In this document: piece after piece, positions 17,394-25,129 of the stretch
Numbering within the stretch: the stretch's first letter is position 1
Layout: each line of letters opens with the position of its first letter
NCBI RefSeq assembly: GCF_009928525.1
Contig: NZ_JAABOK010000005.1
Coordinates: 372,692-436,691 of the forward strand
From: Chitinophaga solisilvae
Lineage (GTDB): Bacteria; Bacteroidota; Bacteroidia; Chitinophagales; Chitinophagaceae
Direction: 5' to 3'
DNA: 64,000 nt
Position numbers and translations under genes: made by a program
Notes under the pieces: model-generated
Seen by the model: only the letters and a program-made list of their open reading frames with translations
The model's database searches: none
What the model was told of the DNA's origin: nothing

Positions 17394-18797
17394 ATGCAGA
17401 TGAATAACCGTATTTCTATATATAGCTTTCGTTGTATGGCTTTGCTGGCAAGCCTTTCGCTGTTTTCCTGCAACAAGCAGCTGGATCTTTCTCCTACCGA
17501 TACCATGGATGAGGATAAAGCCTACCGCAATGTGGCAGACCTCAACGGTGGTTTGCTCGGCGCTTACAGCGGCCTTTCCTTTAACGCTATCTATGCGGTA
17601 TCGCTGGTGACAGACGAATGTACGCTTCCCGGTGAAAATAGTACCGGCGGCGGTTTTGCCAGTTACCGCTGGCAGATAGACCCCAGTAATACCACTATTA
17701 CCGATGCATTTGGTGAATATTATATTGTGATAGACCGTATAAACCGTGTGCTGGGAGCGCTGGATAAAGTGTCTGCCAAGCCTGCGGAAGTTGCCGCAAA
17801 AGCGCAGTACCAGGGAGAGCTGCTTGCACTGCGCGCCTATTGCCATTTTGCGCTGCTGCAGAATTTTGCGGAAGCCTATACTGCCGGTAAAATGGGGGTG
17901 CCTTACATGGAGAAATCAGGTATTGGCAGTCCTGCCCGTCATTCGTTTAATGATGTTGTCAGTAAGCTGGAGAAAGATTTACAGCTCGCCAAAACCCTTA
18001 TCCCTGCTGATGCAGATGATAGGGGACGCATTACAAAAGCGGGTGTATCTGCCATCCAGGCACGGGTAGCGCTGTATGCCAAACAGTGGGATGATGCCGT
18101 AACTTTTTCCACGGAAGCGATTGACGCCGTGCCGTTGGCCGACAGAAGCGCTTTCCCCGGTATCTGGACAGATACAAAATCGGATGAGGTGATCTGGAAG
18201 ATAAAAAAAGTAGTCAGCGATGACCTGATCGGACAACTGTATTTCAACAGGCGCCGGGCCTTGTATGTACCTTCTTTTGAACTGATCGGGCTTTTTGATA
18301 AGGTGAATGACGTGCGTTATCCTGCCTTCATTTTATTTGATGATACCCGTGGAGACGGAAAATCGCAATACCTGGTCAACAAATACAGCGGCGCAGCCGG
18401 TACGCCCGGTCTGGCAGATATCAAAATGTTCAGAACAGGAGAAATGTACCTGATCCGCGCGGAAGCGCGTGCCGAGAAAGCGCAGCTGACAGCAGCCGCA
18501 AAAGACCTGAATGATCTGAGAACCGCGCGTATAAAGGATTATACACCGAAGACCTTCGCAGATAAGACCGCACTGATGGAAGGCATCGTAACAGAAAGAT
18601 TTAAGGAACTGGCATTTGAAGGCCACCGTATGTTTGACCTGCGCCGCTGGAACCTGCCGGTAACGCGCAATCCGGAAGATGCTGTGCTGGCATCCGGAGC
18701 CGTGTTGCTGACACCGGGAAAAAAGGGATATGTTTTCCCGATTCCGGACAGGGAGATGAAAGCCAACAAAAATATGAACCAGAATCCTGGTTATTAA
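17394..18797 (+). CDS. SusD/RagB-family substrate-binding lipoprotein
   Basis: A 467-aa surface lipoprotein with the lipobox ending LFSC near residue 26 and the TPR-rich SusD fold. C-terminal SusD signatures are present (ERFKELAFEGHRMFDLRRWN, then IPDREMKANKNMNQNPGY). It forms the lid over the SusC barrel that starts upstream and ends 5 nt before this gene. ATG 17394 and ATG 17400 are both possible starts. In the cyanophycin reading of the locus it would bind the polymer or dipeptides at the cell surface. Confidence 0.95.
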   Translation: MQMNNRISIYSFRCMALLASLSLFSCNKQLDLSPTDTMDEDKAYRNVADLNGGLLGAYSGLSFNAIYAVSLVTDECTLPGENSTGGGFASYRWQIDPSNTTITDAFGEYYIVIDRINRVLGALDKVSAKPAEVAAKAQYQGELLALRAYCHFALLQNFAEAYTAGKMGVPYMEKSGIGSPARHSFNDVVSKLEKDLQLAKTLIPADADDRGRITKAGVSAIQARVALYAKQWDDAVTFSTEAIDAVPLADRSAFPGIWTDTKSDEVIWKIKKVVSDDLIGQLYFNRRRALYVPSFELIGLFDKVNDVRYPAFILFDDTRGDGKSQYLVNKYSGAAGTPGLADIKMFRTGEMYLIRAEARAEKAQLTAAAKDLNDLRTARIKDYTPKTFADKTALMEGIVTERFKELAFEGHRMFDLRRWNLPVTRNPEDAVLASGAVLLTPGKKGYVFPIPDREMKANKNMNQNPGY

Positions 18798-18811
18798 AAA
18801 AATAACGACTC

Positions 18812-19861
18812 ATGACAGTAAGAAAAATATTGCGGGTCTTCCTAACGCTAACGGCTATATGTTATTTGGGGCATAACGGTAGCGCGCAGACTGTTCCCGG
18901 AAGGCCCGCATCTATTGGTATCCTTGGTGATACCGCCGACGTGGTAACGCCTGTAAAAGCAGGCGTAGTGCTGATTGGCGGCGGCGGTAATGTAAACAGC
19001 GCCTTCCGCTGGATGATAGATCGCAGCGGTGGCGGAGATGTAGTGGTACTCACTGCTTCCGGCAACGGCGACTACAACGCCGAAATACAGGCGCTGGGAA
19101 AAGTGAATTCTGTAGAAACCCTCAACATCACTTCCAGAGAGCTGGCAGACAATGACACCGTAGCCCGTATTATCCGTAATGCGGAAATGCTGTTCATCGC
19201 AGGCGGCGACCAGTCGCGCTACATGAATAACTGGCGCGGTACCAAAACCAATGCAGCCATCAACTATCTGCTGCGGGAGAAGAAAGTGCCCGTAGGCGGC
19301 ACCAGTGCAGGCTGTGCCATACTCAGCGGTATGTATTACAGCGGAGAAGGCAGCAGCGCAGTATCCGGCGTAGTGCTATCCAACCCATACGATACTACGG
19401 TAAAGCTGTATAACAACGATTTCCTGAAAGCGCCATACCTGCAGCAGGTAATCAGTGACCAGCATTATCTTAAACGTGGGCGGGAAGGAAGACATGTAAC
19501 ATTTATGAGCCGTATCATCCGCGACTGGCGCCTGTATCCGAGAGGCATCGCGCCGGACGAGAAAACGGCCGTTGCCATTGATGAACATGGGATGGCAAAA
19601 GTTTTTGGGGTAAGCAAAGCCTGTTTTATCTTTACGGACAAAGGAGCGGGGCCGGAGCAATGCATGGCCGGAAAGCCGCTGGAATGGAACCGCCGCGGCC
19701 ATGCGCTCAGGGTATATGAAATTGCGGGCAGCGACGAAGGCAACGGTAGTTTCTCCGTGGCTGATTTCAGTCCGGCTAAAGCCAGCGGTGGTAACTGGTA
19801 CTGGTGGTGGGTAGAAAACGGCCAGCTGAAGAAACAGGCATCTGATCATCTCATAAAATAA
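18812..19861 (+). CDS. Secreted cyanophycinase (peptidase S51 family)
   Basis: Cyanophycinase cuts cyanophycin, the bacterial poly-aspartate polymer with arginine side chains, to beta-Asp-Arg dipeptides. The 349-aa protein has a signal peptide of about 26 residues (ending GSAQ), an N-terminal beta-strand with VLIGGGGNVNSAF, the FIAGGDQSRY block and the serine nucleophile motif GGTSAGCAILSG with S165, all characteristic of S51 cyanophycinases rather than of the shorter dipeptidase E. The signal peptide places it outside the cytoplasm, as expected for extracellular or periplasmic use of polymer released by other cells. It starts 14 nt after susD and is followed after 3 nt by the isoaspartyl peptidase. 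Confidence 0.93.
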   Translation: MTVRKILRVFLTLTAICYLGHNGSAQTVPGRPASIGILGDTADVVTPVKAGVVLIGGGGNVNSAFRWMIDRSGGGDVVVLTASGNGDYNAEIQALGKVNSVETLNITSRELADNDTVARIIRNAEMLFIAGGDQSRYMNNWRGTKTNAAINYLLREKKVPVGGTSAGCAILSGMYYSGEGSSAVSGVVLSNPYDTTVKLYNNDFLKAPYLQQVISDQHYLKRGREGRHVTFMSRIIRDWRLYPRGIAPDEKTAVAIDEHGMAKVFGVSKACFIFTDKGAGPEQCMAGKPLEWNRRGHALRVYEIAGSDEGNGSFSVADFSPAKASGGNWYWWWVENGQLKKQASDHLIK

Positions 19862-19864
19862 TAC

Positions 19865-20899
19865 ATGAAAAAAGGTTTTTGCTATTTGTTTATCATGATA
19901 TGCCTGGTATGTGCCGGGCAGCGTGTGGCTGCACAAAGCGGCAGTAACTATGTGCTGGTTATTCACGGCGGCGCAGGCACCATCCTGCAGAAAAACATGA
20001 CGCCTGAAAAAGAGGCATTGTATAAGGCCGGTCTGAAAAAGGCGCTGGAAGCGGGTTATAAGGTGCTGCAATCCGGCGGCGCCAGCCTGGATGCTGTGGA
20101 AGCAGCAGTACGTGTACTCGAAGATGACTCACTCTTCAATGCCGGCAAAGGCGCTGTATTTACACACGATGGCCGTAATGAACTGGATGCTGCCATCATG
20201 GATGGTAAAACCCGTGCAGCTGGTGCTGTCGCAGGCGTAACTACCGTTCGTAACCCTATCCGTGCCGCCAGGGCAGTCATGGAAAAATCAGAACACGTAA
20301 TGATGACCGGCGCCGGCGCTGACAGGTTTGCGAAAGAAGCGGGGCTCGACATCGTAGATCCGTCCTACTTCCGCACCTTCTCCCGCTGGAACGATCTGCA
20401 ACGTGCCCTGAAAGCTGATTCTGCCGCTGCTGCCAACCAACACGCCTATACGAAACCGGACAAGCTGGGTGTTATCAACCGGGATTATAAGTTCGGAACG
20501 GTAGGTGCTGTGGCACTGGATAAACAGGGCAACCTGGCTGCCGCCACCTCCACCGGTGGTATGACCAACAAAAAATATGGCCGCATCGGCGACTCTCCCA
20601 TCATCGGCGCGGGCACCTATGCCAACAATAATACCGCCGCCATTTCCTGCACCGGCTGGGGCGAATACTACATCCGCAATGTGGTAGCCTACGACCTCTC
20701 CGCCCTCATCGAATATAAACAGCTGTCCGTACAGCAAGCCGCCGGCACCGTCATCAAAAAAGTCGGCGACATGGGCGGCGACGGCGGCCTGATAGCCCTC
20801 GACAAAAAAGGCAACATGACCATGGCCTTCAACACCGCCGGCATGTACAGAGGCGCGGTGACAAAAGACGGAAAGGTAGAAATACATATTTATAAGTAA
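19865..20899 (+). CDS. Secreted isoaspartyl peptidase / plant-type L-asparaginase (Ntn hydrolase)
   Basis: The enzyme splits beta-aspartyl dipeptides; in cyanophycin breakdown it releases Asp and Arg from beta-Asp-Arg. The 344-aa precursor has a signal peptide (about 1-24, ending RVAAQ), the N-terminal VIHGGAGTI block, NAGKGAVFTHDGRNELDAAI, and the self-cleavage site before T212 in the context FGTVGAVALD, followed by ATSTGGMTNK and GAGTYANN, which shape the active site. After autocleavage T212 becomes the N-terminal nucleophile. It begins 3 nt after the cyanophycinase gene, so the two enzymes are made together and act in sequence. Its stop codon forms the start of palindrome copy 2. Confidence 0.95.
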   Translation: MKKGFCYLFIMICLVCAGQRVAAQSGSNYVLVIHGGAGTILQKNMTPEKEALYKAGLKKALEAGYKVLQSGGASLDAVEAAVRVLEDDSLFNAGKGAVFTHDGRNELDAAIMDGKTRAAGAVAGVTTVRNPIRAARAVMEKSEHVMMTGAGADRFAKEAGLDIVDPSYFRTFSRWNDLQRALKADSAAAANQHAYTKPDKLGVINRDYKFGTVGAVALDKQGNLAAATSTGGMTNKKYGRIGDSPIIGAGTYANNNTAAISCTGWGEYYIRNVVAYDLSALIEYKQLSVQQAAGTVIKKVGDMGGDGGLIALDKKGNMTMAFNTAGMYRGAVTKDGKVEIHIYK

Positions 20900-21044
20900 T
20901 TACGAATTACGAATTACGAATTGCGAATGTAGAGGCGGAGATAAAATCGGAGATTAAAGGTGATAAATTATTGGCTATCTCTTTTAATCTCTGCTTTTAT
21001 CTCCGCCTCTACATTCGTAATTCGCCATTCGTAATTCGTAATTA
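20897..21044. repeat. Imperfect palindrome, heptad-tail family, copy 2
   Basis: Arms 20897-20965 and 20976-21044 pair with several mismatches around a loop of about 10 nt. The outer tail is AATTACG three times and then AATTGCG; the inner arm is again purine-rich on the left but has its own sequence, beginning GTAGAGGCGGAGATAAAA. As in copy 1, the stop codon of the preceding gene is the first base triplet of the element. Here both flanking genes point rightwards. Confidence 0.93.
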
Positions 21045-21047
21045 TCT

Positions 21048-21055
21048 TAAATTTG
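21048..21055 (+). promoter_or_regulatory. -7 element directly in front of the TfoX-like gene
   Basis: TAAATTTG matches TAnnTTTG fully and ends 4 nt before the start codon at 21060, so transcription would start at or next to the A of the ATG (leaderless mRNA). No good TTTG box is present 19 nt upstream, where the palindrome arm lies, so the promoter is only half supported. Confidence 0.4.
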
Positions 21056-21059
21056 TATC

Positions 21060-21386
21060 ATGAACAAGACAAACGACCAACTCACTGATTGGATACGGAA
21101 AGGCATGCAGCCTATCGGGCCTGTCAGTGTAAGAGCAATGGGGGAAGGCCAGGCGGTGTACCTGGAGAATGTATTTTTTGCGCTGGTGAAGGATGGCCGG
21201 ATCTGGTTTTATGCAGATGAGGAGAGCGATCTGGCTTTTGATGCTGCAGGGAGCGAGTGGATGGAAGGGTCACATCAGCAACAGTATTTCAGGAGTGCGC
21301 CCGATGCGGCTTATGAAGATGCAAAGGATCTGAGGAAATGGGCGAAGCAGGGAATGGCAGCAGGCCGGAGAACAAAATTTAAGTAA
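21060..21386 (+). CDS. TfoX/Sxy N-terminal-domain protein
   Basis: A 108-aa protein consisting of one TfoX-N-like domain: VSVRAMGEGQAVYLENVFFA, then LVKDGRIWFYADEES, and the closing DLRKWAKQGMAAGRR. Stand-alone TfoX-N proteins are common; the name comes from a competence regulator of gamma-proteobacteria, but the role of the isolated domain in Bacteroidota is not established. No signal peptide. It stands alone, with a palindrome upstream and a clear terminator 73 nt downstream. Confidence 0.78.
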   Translation: MNKTNDQLTDWIRKGMQPIGPVSVRAMGEGQAVYLENVFFALVKDGRIWFYADEESDLAFDAAGSEWMEGSHQQQYFRSAPDAAYEDAKDLRKWAKQGMAAGRRTKFK

Positions 21387-21458
21387 GGAAAGCCTGTAGC
21401 AGTCAGGTTTTCATGATAAGTGTATTTTGTACACTAACCGAGAAGAAAGTATAAGTAT

Positions 21459-21494
21459 TGGGTAAAATCGAAGGAGGTTTTACCCATTTTTTTT
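21459..21494 (+). terminator. Rho-independent terminator after TfoX-like gene
   Basis: The stem TGGGTAAAA / TTTTACCCA (21459-21467 and 21478-21486) with a 10-nt loop is followed directly by eight T residues. It lies 73 nt after the stop codon. Confidence 0.85.
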
Positions 21495-21913
21495 ATAATA
21501 TTTGTTTGGAAGATTCAACAGGATCGTATGCGTCCAAGGGCATCGTCGTTATGAAAGGCGTTAACAGCAAAATTTTTTTCCACAGGCAACTGAAACTGAT
21601 CCTTGTACTTACTGCAGCGTTATGATGCCAGTCAGCTGTCAGCCTGATTTACCTTTAACTTTTTAAAACTGGAAAAATTACTTCGTATAATAACGGAAAA
21701 GCATACACGGCAATTTTAATGCAAACGATTGCATGTAAACTAAGCTCATCATTATCCAACTTTAAATCTGCGTTTATGAACCTTTTTTTACCACGGCCTG
21801 AATAGTATCAGCACCACATTTATCAACCAAAGTACCGTTCATTTTTTCCCTTGCAGGTATCACCCGGATACACTGCCGGGACCTCTGTTGCTGTCTCCTT
21901 AATTTATCTCCAC
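21495..21913. other. Long leader / promoter region of the second SusCD locus
   Basis: About 420 nt without a convincing gene. It holds the LacI-type operator at 21719-21734. No sigma/anti-sigma genes lie next to this locus, unlike the other two. A frame opening at ATG 21851 runs into the susC gene but adds 21 residues in front of a normal signal peptide, so I treat it as untranslated leader. Confidence 0.6.
21719..21734. promoter_or_regulatory. LacI/GalR-type operator
   Basis: ATGCAAACGATTGCAT is a near-perfect dyad (7 of 8 base pairs) with the central CG step and flanking AAACG/ATTG of LacI-family operators. It lies about 180 nt before the susC start of the second locus and could place it under a LacI-type regulator encoded elsewhere. 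Confidence 0.6.
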
Positions 21914-24900
21914 ATGAAAAACAAACTGATCACCCTGTGGTGTATGATGATAACAGCATTGCTGCTGTCAGTATACCTCTATGCACAACCGGCGCCACCG
22001 GCCGGAAGTGGCCCTGCCCCCGCCAGAAAAGAAATCCGCGGCCAGGTAACGGATACTGCCGGCGCCCCCATGCCAGGCGTTACCGTACTGGTGAAAAGCA
22101 GCCCTAACATCGGCACCACCACCGATATGAACGGACGCTACATCCTTGAAGTACCGGATAATACCACTGTCATCGTATTCAGCATGGTGGGGTACACCAC
22201 CACAGAAGTGCCGCTGGGCGGCAGAAGCATCATCAGTATACAACTAAAGAGTTCTTCCAGCCAGCTGGGAGAAACCGTAGTGGTAGCCTATGGCACACAG
22301 AAAAAAGCCTCCGTAATAGGCGCTATCACCACCATCAATCCGGGTGAACTGAAAGTACCTTCCAGTAACCTCACTACCGCACTGGCCGGACGTATTGCGG
22401 GTATTATCTCCTACCAGCGCAGCGGCGAACCCGGCATGGATAATGCAGAATTTTTCATTCGTGGCGCCACCACCTTTGGATATAAGAAAAGCCCGCTTAT
22501 CCTGATTGACGGTATCGAATATGATGTAACAGAACTGGCACGGCTCACAACAGACGATATCGCCAGCTTCTCCATCATGAAAGACGCCACCGCCAACGCC
22601 CTGTATGGCGCACGCGGCGCCAACGGCGTTATTCTGGTGACTACCAAAACCGGAAAGGAAGGAAAGGCGAAAATCAACATACGCCTGGAAAATTCCATCT
22701 CTTCCCCCACCAGGGATATTGAACTGGCTGACCCCATCACTTACATGGAAGCCAATAACGAAGCGGTGCTCACCAGGAACCCGCTGACTCCGGTAACCTA
22801 TTCCCAAAGCCAGATAGATAACACCAAAGCAGGTACCAACCCAATGGTGTTCCCCGCTACCAACTGGAAAGAAATGCTGTTTAAAAAACAGACCATCAAC
22901 AAACGCGCTAACTTCAACCTGAGCGGCGGCGGACAGATCGCCACCTACTTTATCTCCGGCGGCTATACGAAAGATAACGGTATGCTGCATGTGGATCATC
23001 GTAATAACTTCAACAACAACATCGATCTCACTACCTATACCTTACGATCCAATGTGAACATCCGCGTAACACGTTCCACTACCGCTATGGTACGCCTGCA
23101 TGGCACCTTCGATGAGTACAAAGGACCGGTAGACGGCGGTGAGAAACTCTATCAGAAAATGCTGCGCTCCAACCAGGTGCTGTTCCCCGCATACTATCCT
23201 GCTGACGAAGCGCACCAGTTTGTCAATCATCCCTTATTCGGCAACTTCAACAACGGCGAGTACCTCAATCCGTACGCAGACATGGTACGCGGCTATAAAC
23301 AATTCTCCCGCTCCCTGATGCTGGCGCAGTTTGAACTGAAACAGGACCTGTCTTCCTTCATCACCAAAGGGCTTTCCATCAGAGCAATGATGAATACCAA
23401 CAGGCAGGCCTATTTTGATGTGTCCAGAGAATATGTGCCCTTCTGGTACAGCGCCAACAACTACGATAAGCTCACCAATACCTATGTGCTGCGCGATATT
23501 AATCCGGATCTGGGAACAGACTATCTCAGCTATGTTCCCGGTAAAAGAACGGTGGGGTCTACATTTTACATCGAATCAGCGGTGGACTACAACCGTACTT
23601 TCAATAAACACGGGCTGGCCGGTATGCTGATATTCATTGCGCGCAATAACCTGACTACCTTCGATGAAAACGAAGCGAAGGTAAACGCCCTGCAGAAATC
23701 GCTACCCTCCAGGAATATGGGGCTTTCCGGAAGGGCTACCTATTCTTATGACAACCGCTTCTTCGGAGAATTTAATTTCGGGTACAATGGCTCCGAACGT
23801 TTTTACAAGAAGGAGCGATATGGCTTCTTTCCTTCCGCAGGCGTTGCCTGGTATGTTTCCAATGAAAAGTTCTTCCGCCCGCTGGATCGCGTAATCACCA
23901 AACTGAAACTACGCGCCAACTACGGCCTGGTGGGCAACGATGCTATCGGGGATGAGAACGACCGCTTTTTTTATCTCTCCAGCGTAAACATGAATGATGA
24001 TAAGAAAGGCGCTGAATTTGGCACCAACGGCGGATATAAACGCAACGGTATTTCTATCAGCCGCTATGATAACCGCGCCATCACCTGGGAAACAGCCAGG
24101 AATTCTACTATGGGCGTTGAACTCAGTCTGTTTAACAAACTGGATATTATCGCGGAGTTTTTTGTGGAGAACAGGTATAACATCCTGATGGACCGCGCCT
24201 CCATTCCGCAGACGATGGGCCTGCAGGCCACACCCAAAGCCAATGTGGGCAAGGCAGAATCTACCGCATTTGATTTCTCCGCAGATTACAATTCCGCTAT
24301 CGGTAAAAATCTGTTCCTTTCTGTGCGGGGTAACTTTACCTTCGCCCGTAACAGATTCAGGGCCTATGAGGAGCCTGTCTACGCAGAGCCTTACCGTTAC
24401 CATGTCGGCTATCCGATCACCCAGCGCTGGGGCTATATTGCAGAAAGACTGTTTATCGATGATGAGGAAGTGAGAAGTTCCCCGCCGCAGTCATTCGGTA
24501 ATTTCCGTACCATGGGCGGCGATATCAAGTTCCGCGATGTAAACGGCGACGGTCAGATAACTCCTGCGGATATGGTGCCCATCGGTTATCCTACCAACCC
24601 TGAAATTATCTATGGATTTGGGTTTTCCCTGAAATATAAAGGTGTTGACCTCTCCGCTTTCTTCCAGGGTTCTGCACGTTCTTCTTTCTGGATAGATGTA
24701 AAATCCACTTCGCCCTTTGTTGATACAGACGATGATAACAAGATTACCTCTGAAAACCAGCTGCTGAAAGCATATGCAGATAATCACTGGTCAGAGGAAA
24801 ACAGGAACCTGTATGCCTTATGGCCCCGGCTGAGCCCAACACTGAACACAAACAGTCAGCAGATGAATACCTGGTTTATGCGCGATGGCTCCTTCCTCCG

Positions 24901-25102
24901 CGTGAAACAGGTAGAGCTGGGATATACGCTGCCGCAGCGGCTTACCACGAAAGCGCATATCGCCAACCTGCGCATCTATGCCAATGGTTCTAACCTGTTC
25001 ACTTTTTCAGCATTTAAACTATGGGATATTGAGATGGGCGGAAAGGGCCTGGGGTACCCGATTCAGCGGGTAGTCAATTTCGGGTTACAGCTCGGATTCT
25101 GA
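21914..25102 (+). CDS. SusC/RagA-type TonB-dependent transporter without STN domain
   Basis: The 1062-aa outer-membrane protein has a signal peptide (residues 1-25, ending YLYAQ), goes straight into a carboxypeptidase-regulatory-like domain (EIRGQVTDTAGAPMPGVTVL), then the plug with the SusC signature (IMKDATANALYGARGANGVI) and the beta-barrel, ending QLGF. The absence of an STN domain fits the absence of an ECF/FecR pair and the presence of a LacI-type operator instead. With SusD it should import oligosaccharides; the glycuronyl hydrolase four genes downstream suggests an acidic glycan. ATG 21914 is chosen over the in-frame 21851 because it starts at the signal peptide. Confidence 0.96.
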   Translation: MKNKLITLWCMMITALLLSVYLYAQPAPPAGSGPAPARKEIRGQVTDTAGAPMPGVTVLVKSSPNIGTTTDMNGRYILEVPDNTTVIVFSMVGYTTTEVPLGGRSIISIQLKSSSSQLGETVVVAYGTQKKASVIGAITTINPGELKVPSSNLTTALAGRIAGIISYQRSGEPGMDNAEFFIRGATTFGYKKSPLILIDGIEYDVTELARLTTDDIASFSIMKDATANALYGARGANGVILVTTKTGKEGKAKINIRLENSISSPTRDIELADPITYMEANNEAVLTRNPLTPVTYSQSQIDNTKAGTNPMVFPATNWKEMLFKKQTINKRANFNLSGGGQIATYFISGGYTKDNGMLHVDHRNNFNNNIDLTTYTLRSNVNIRVTRSTTAMVRLHGTFDEYKGPVDGGEKLYQKMLRSNQVLFPAYYPADEAHQFVNHPLFGNFNNGEYLNPYADMVRGYKQFSRSLMLAQFELKQDLSSFITKGLSIRAMMNTNRQAYFDVSREYVPFWYSANNYDKLTNTYVLRDINPDLGTDYLSYVPGKRTVGSTFYIESAVDYNRTFNKHGLAGMLIFIARNNLTTFDENEAKVNALQKSLPSRNMGLSGRATYSYDNRFFGEFNFGYNGSERFYKKERYGFFPSAGVAWYVSNEKFFRPLDRVITKLKLRANYGLVGNDAIGDENDRFFYLSSVNMNDDKKGAEFGTNGGYKRNGISISRYDNRAITWETARNSTMGVELSLFNKLDIIAEFFVENRYNILMDRASIPQTMGLQATPKANVGKAESTAFDFSADYNSAIGKNLFLSVRGNFTFARNRFRAYEEPVYAEPYRYHVGYPITQRWGYIAERLFIDDEEVRSSPPQSFGNFRTMGGDIKFRDVNGDGQITPADMVPIGYPTNPEIIYGFGFSLKYKGVDLSAFFQGSARSSFWIDVKSTSPFVDTDDDNKITSENQLLKAYADNHWSEENRNLYALWPRLSPTLNTNSQQMNTWFMRDGSFLRVKQVELGYTLPQRLTTKAHIANLRIYANGSNLFTFSAFKLWDIEMGGKGLGYPIQRVVNFGLQLGF

Positions 25103-25129
25103 TTTATCATCTGTGATAAAAAATATTTT

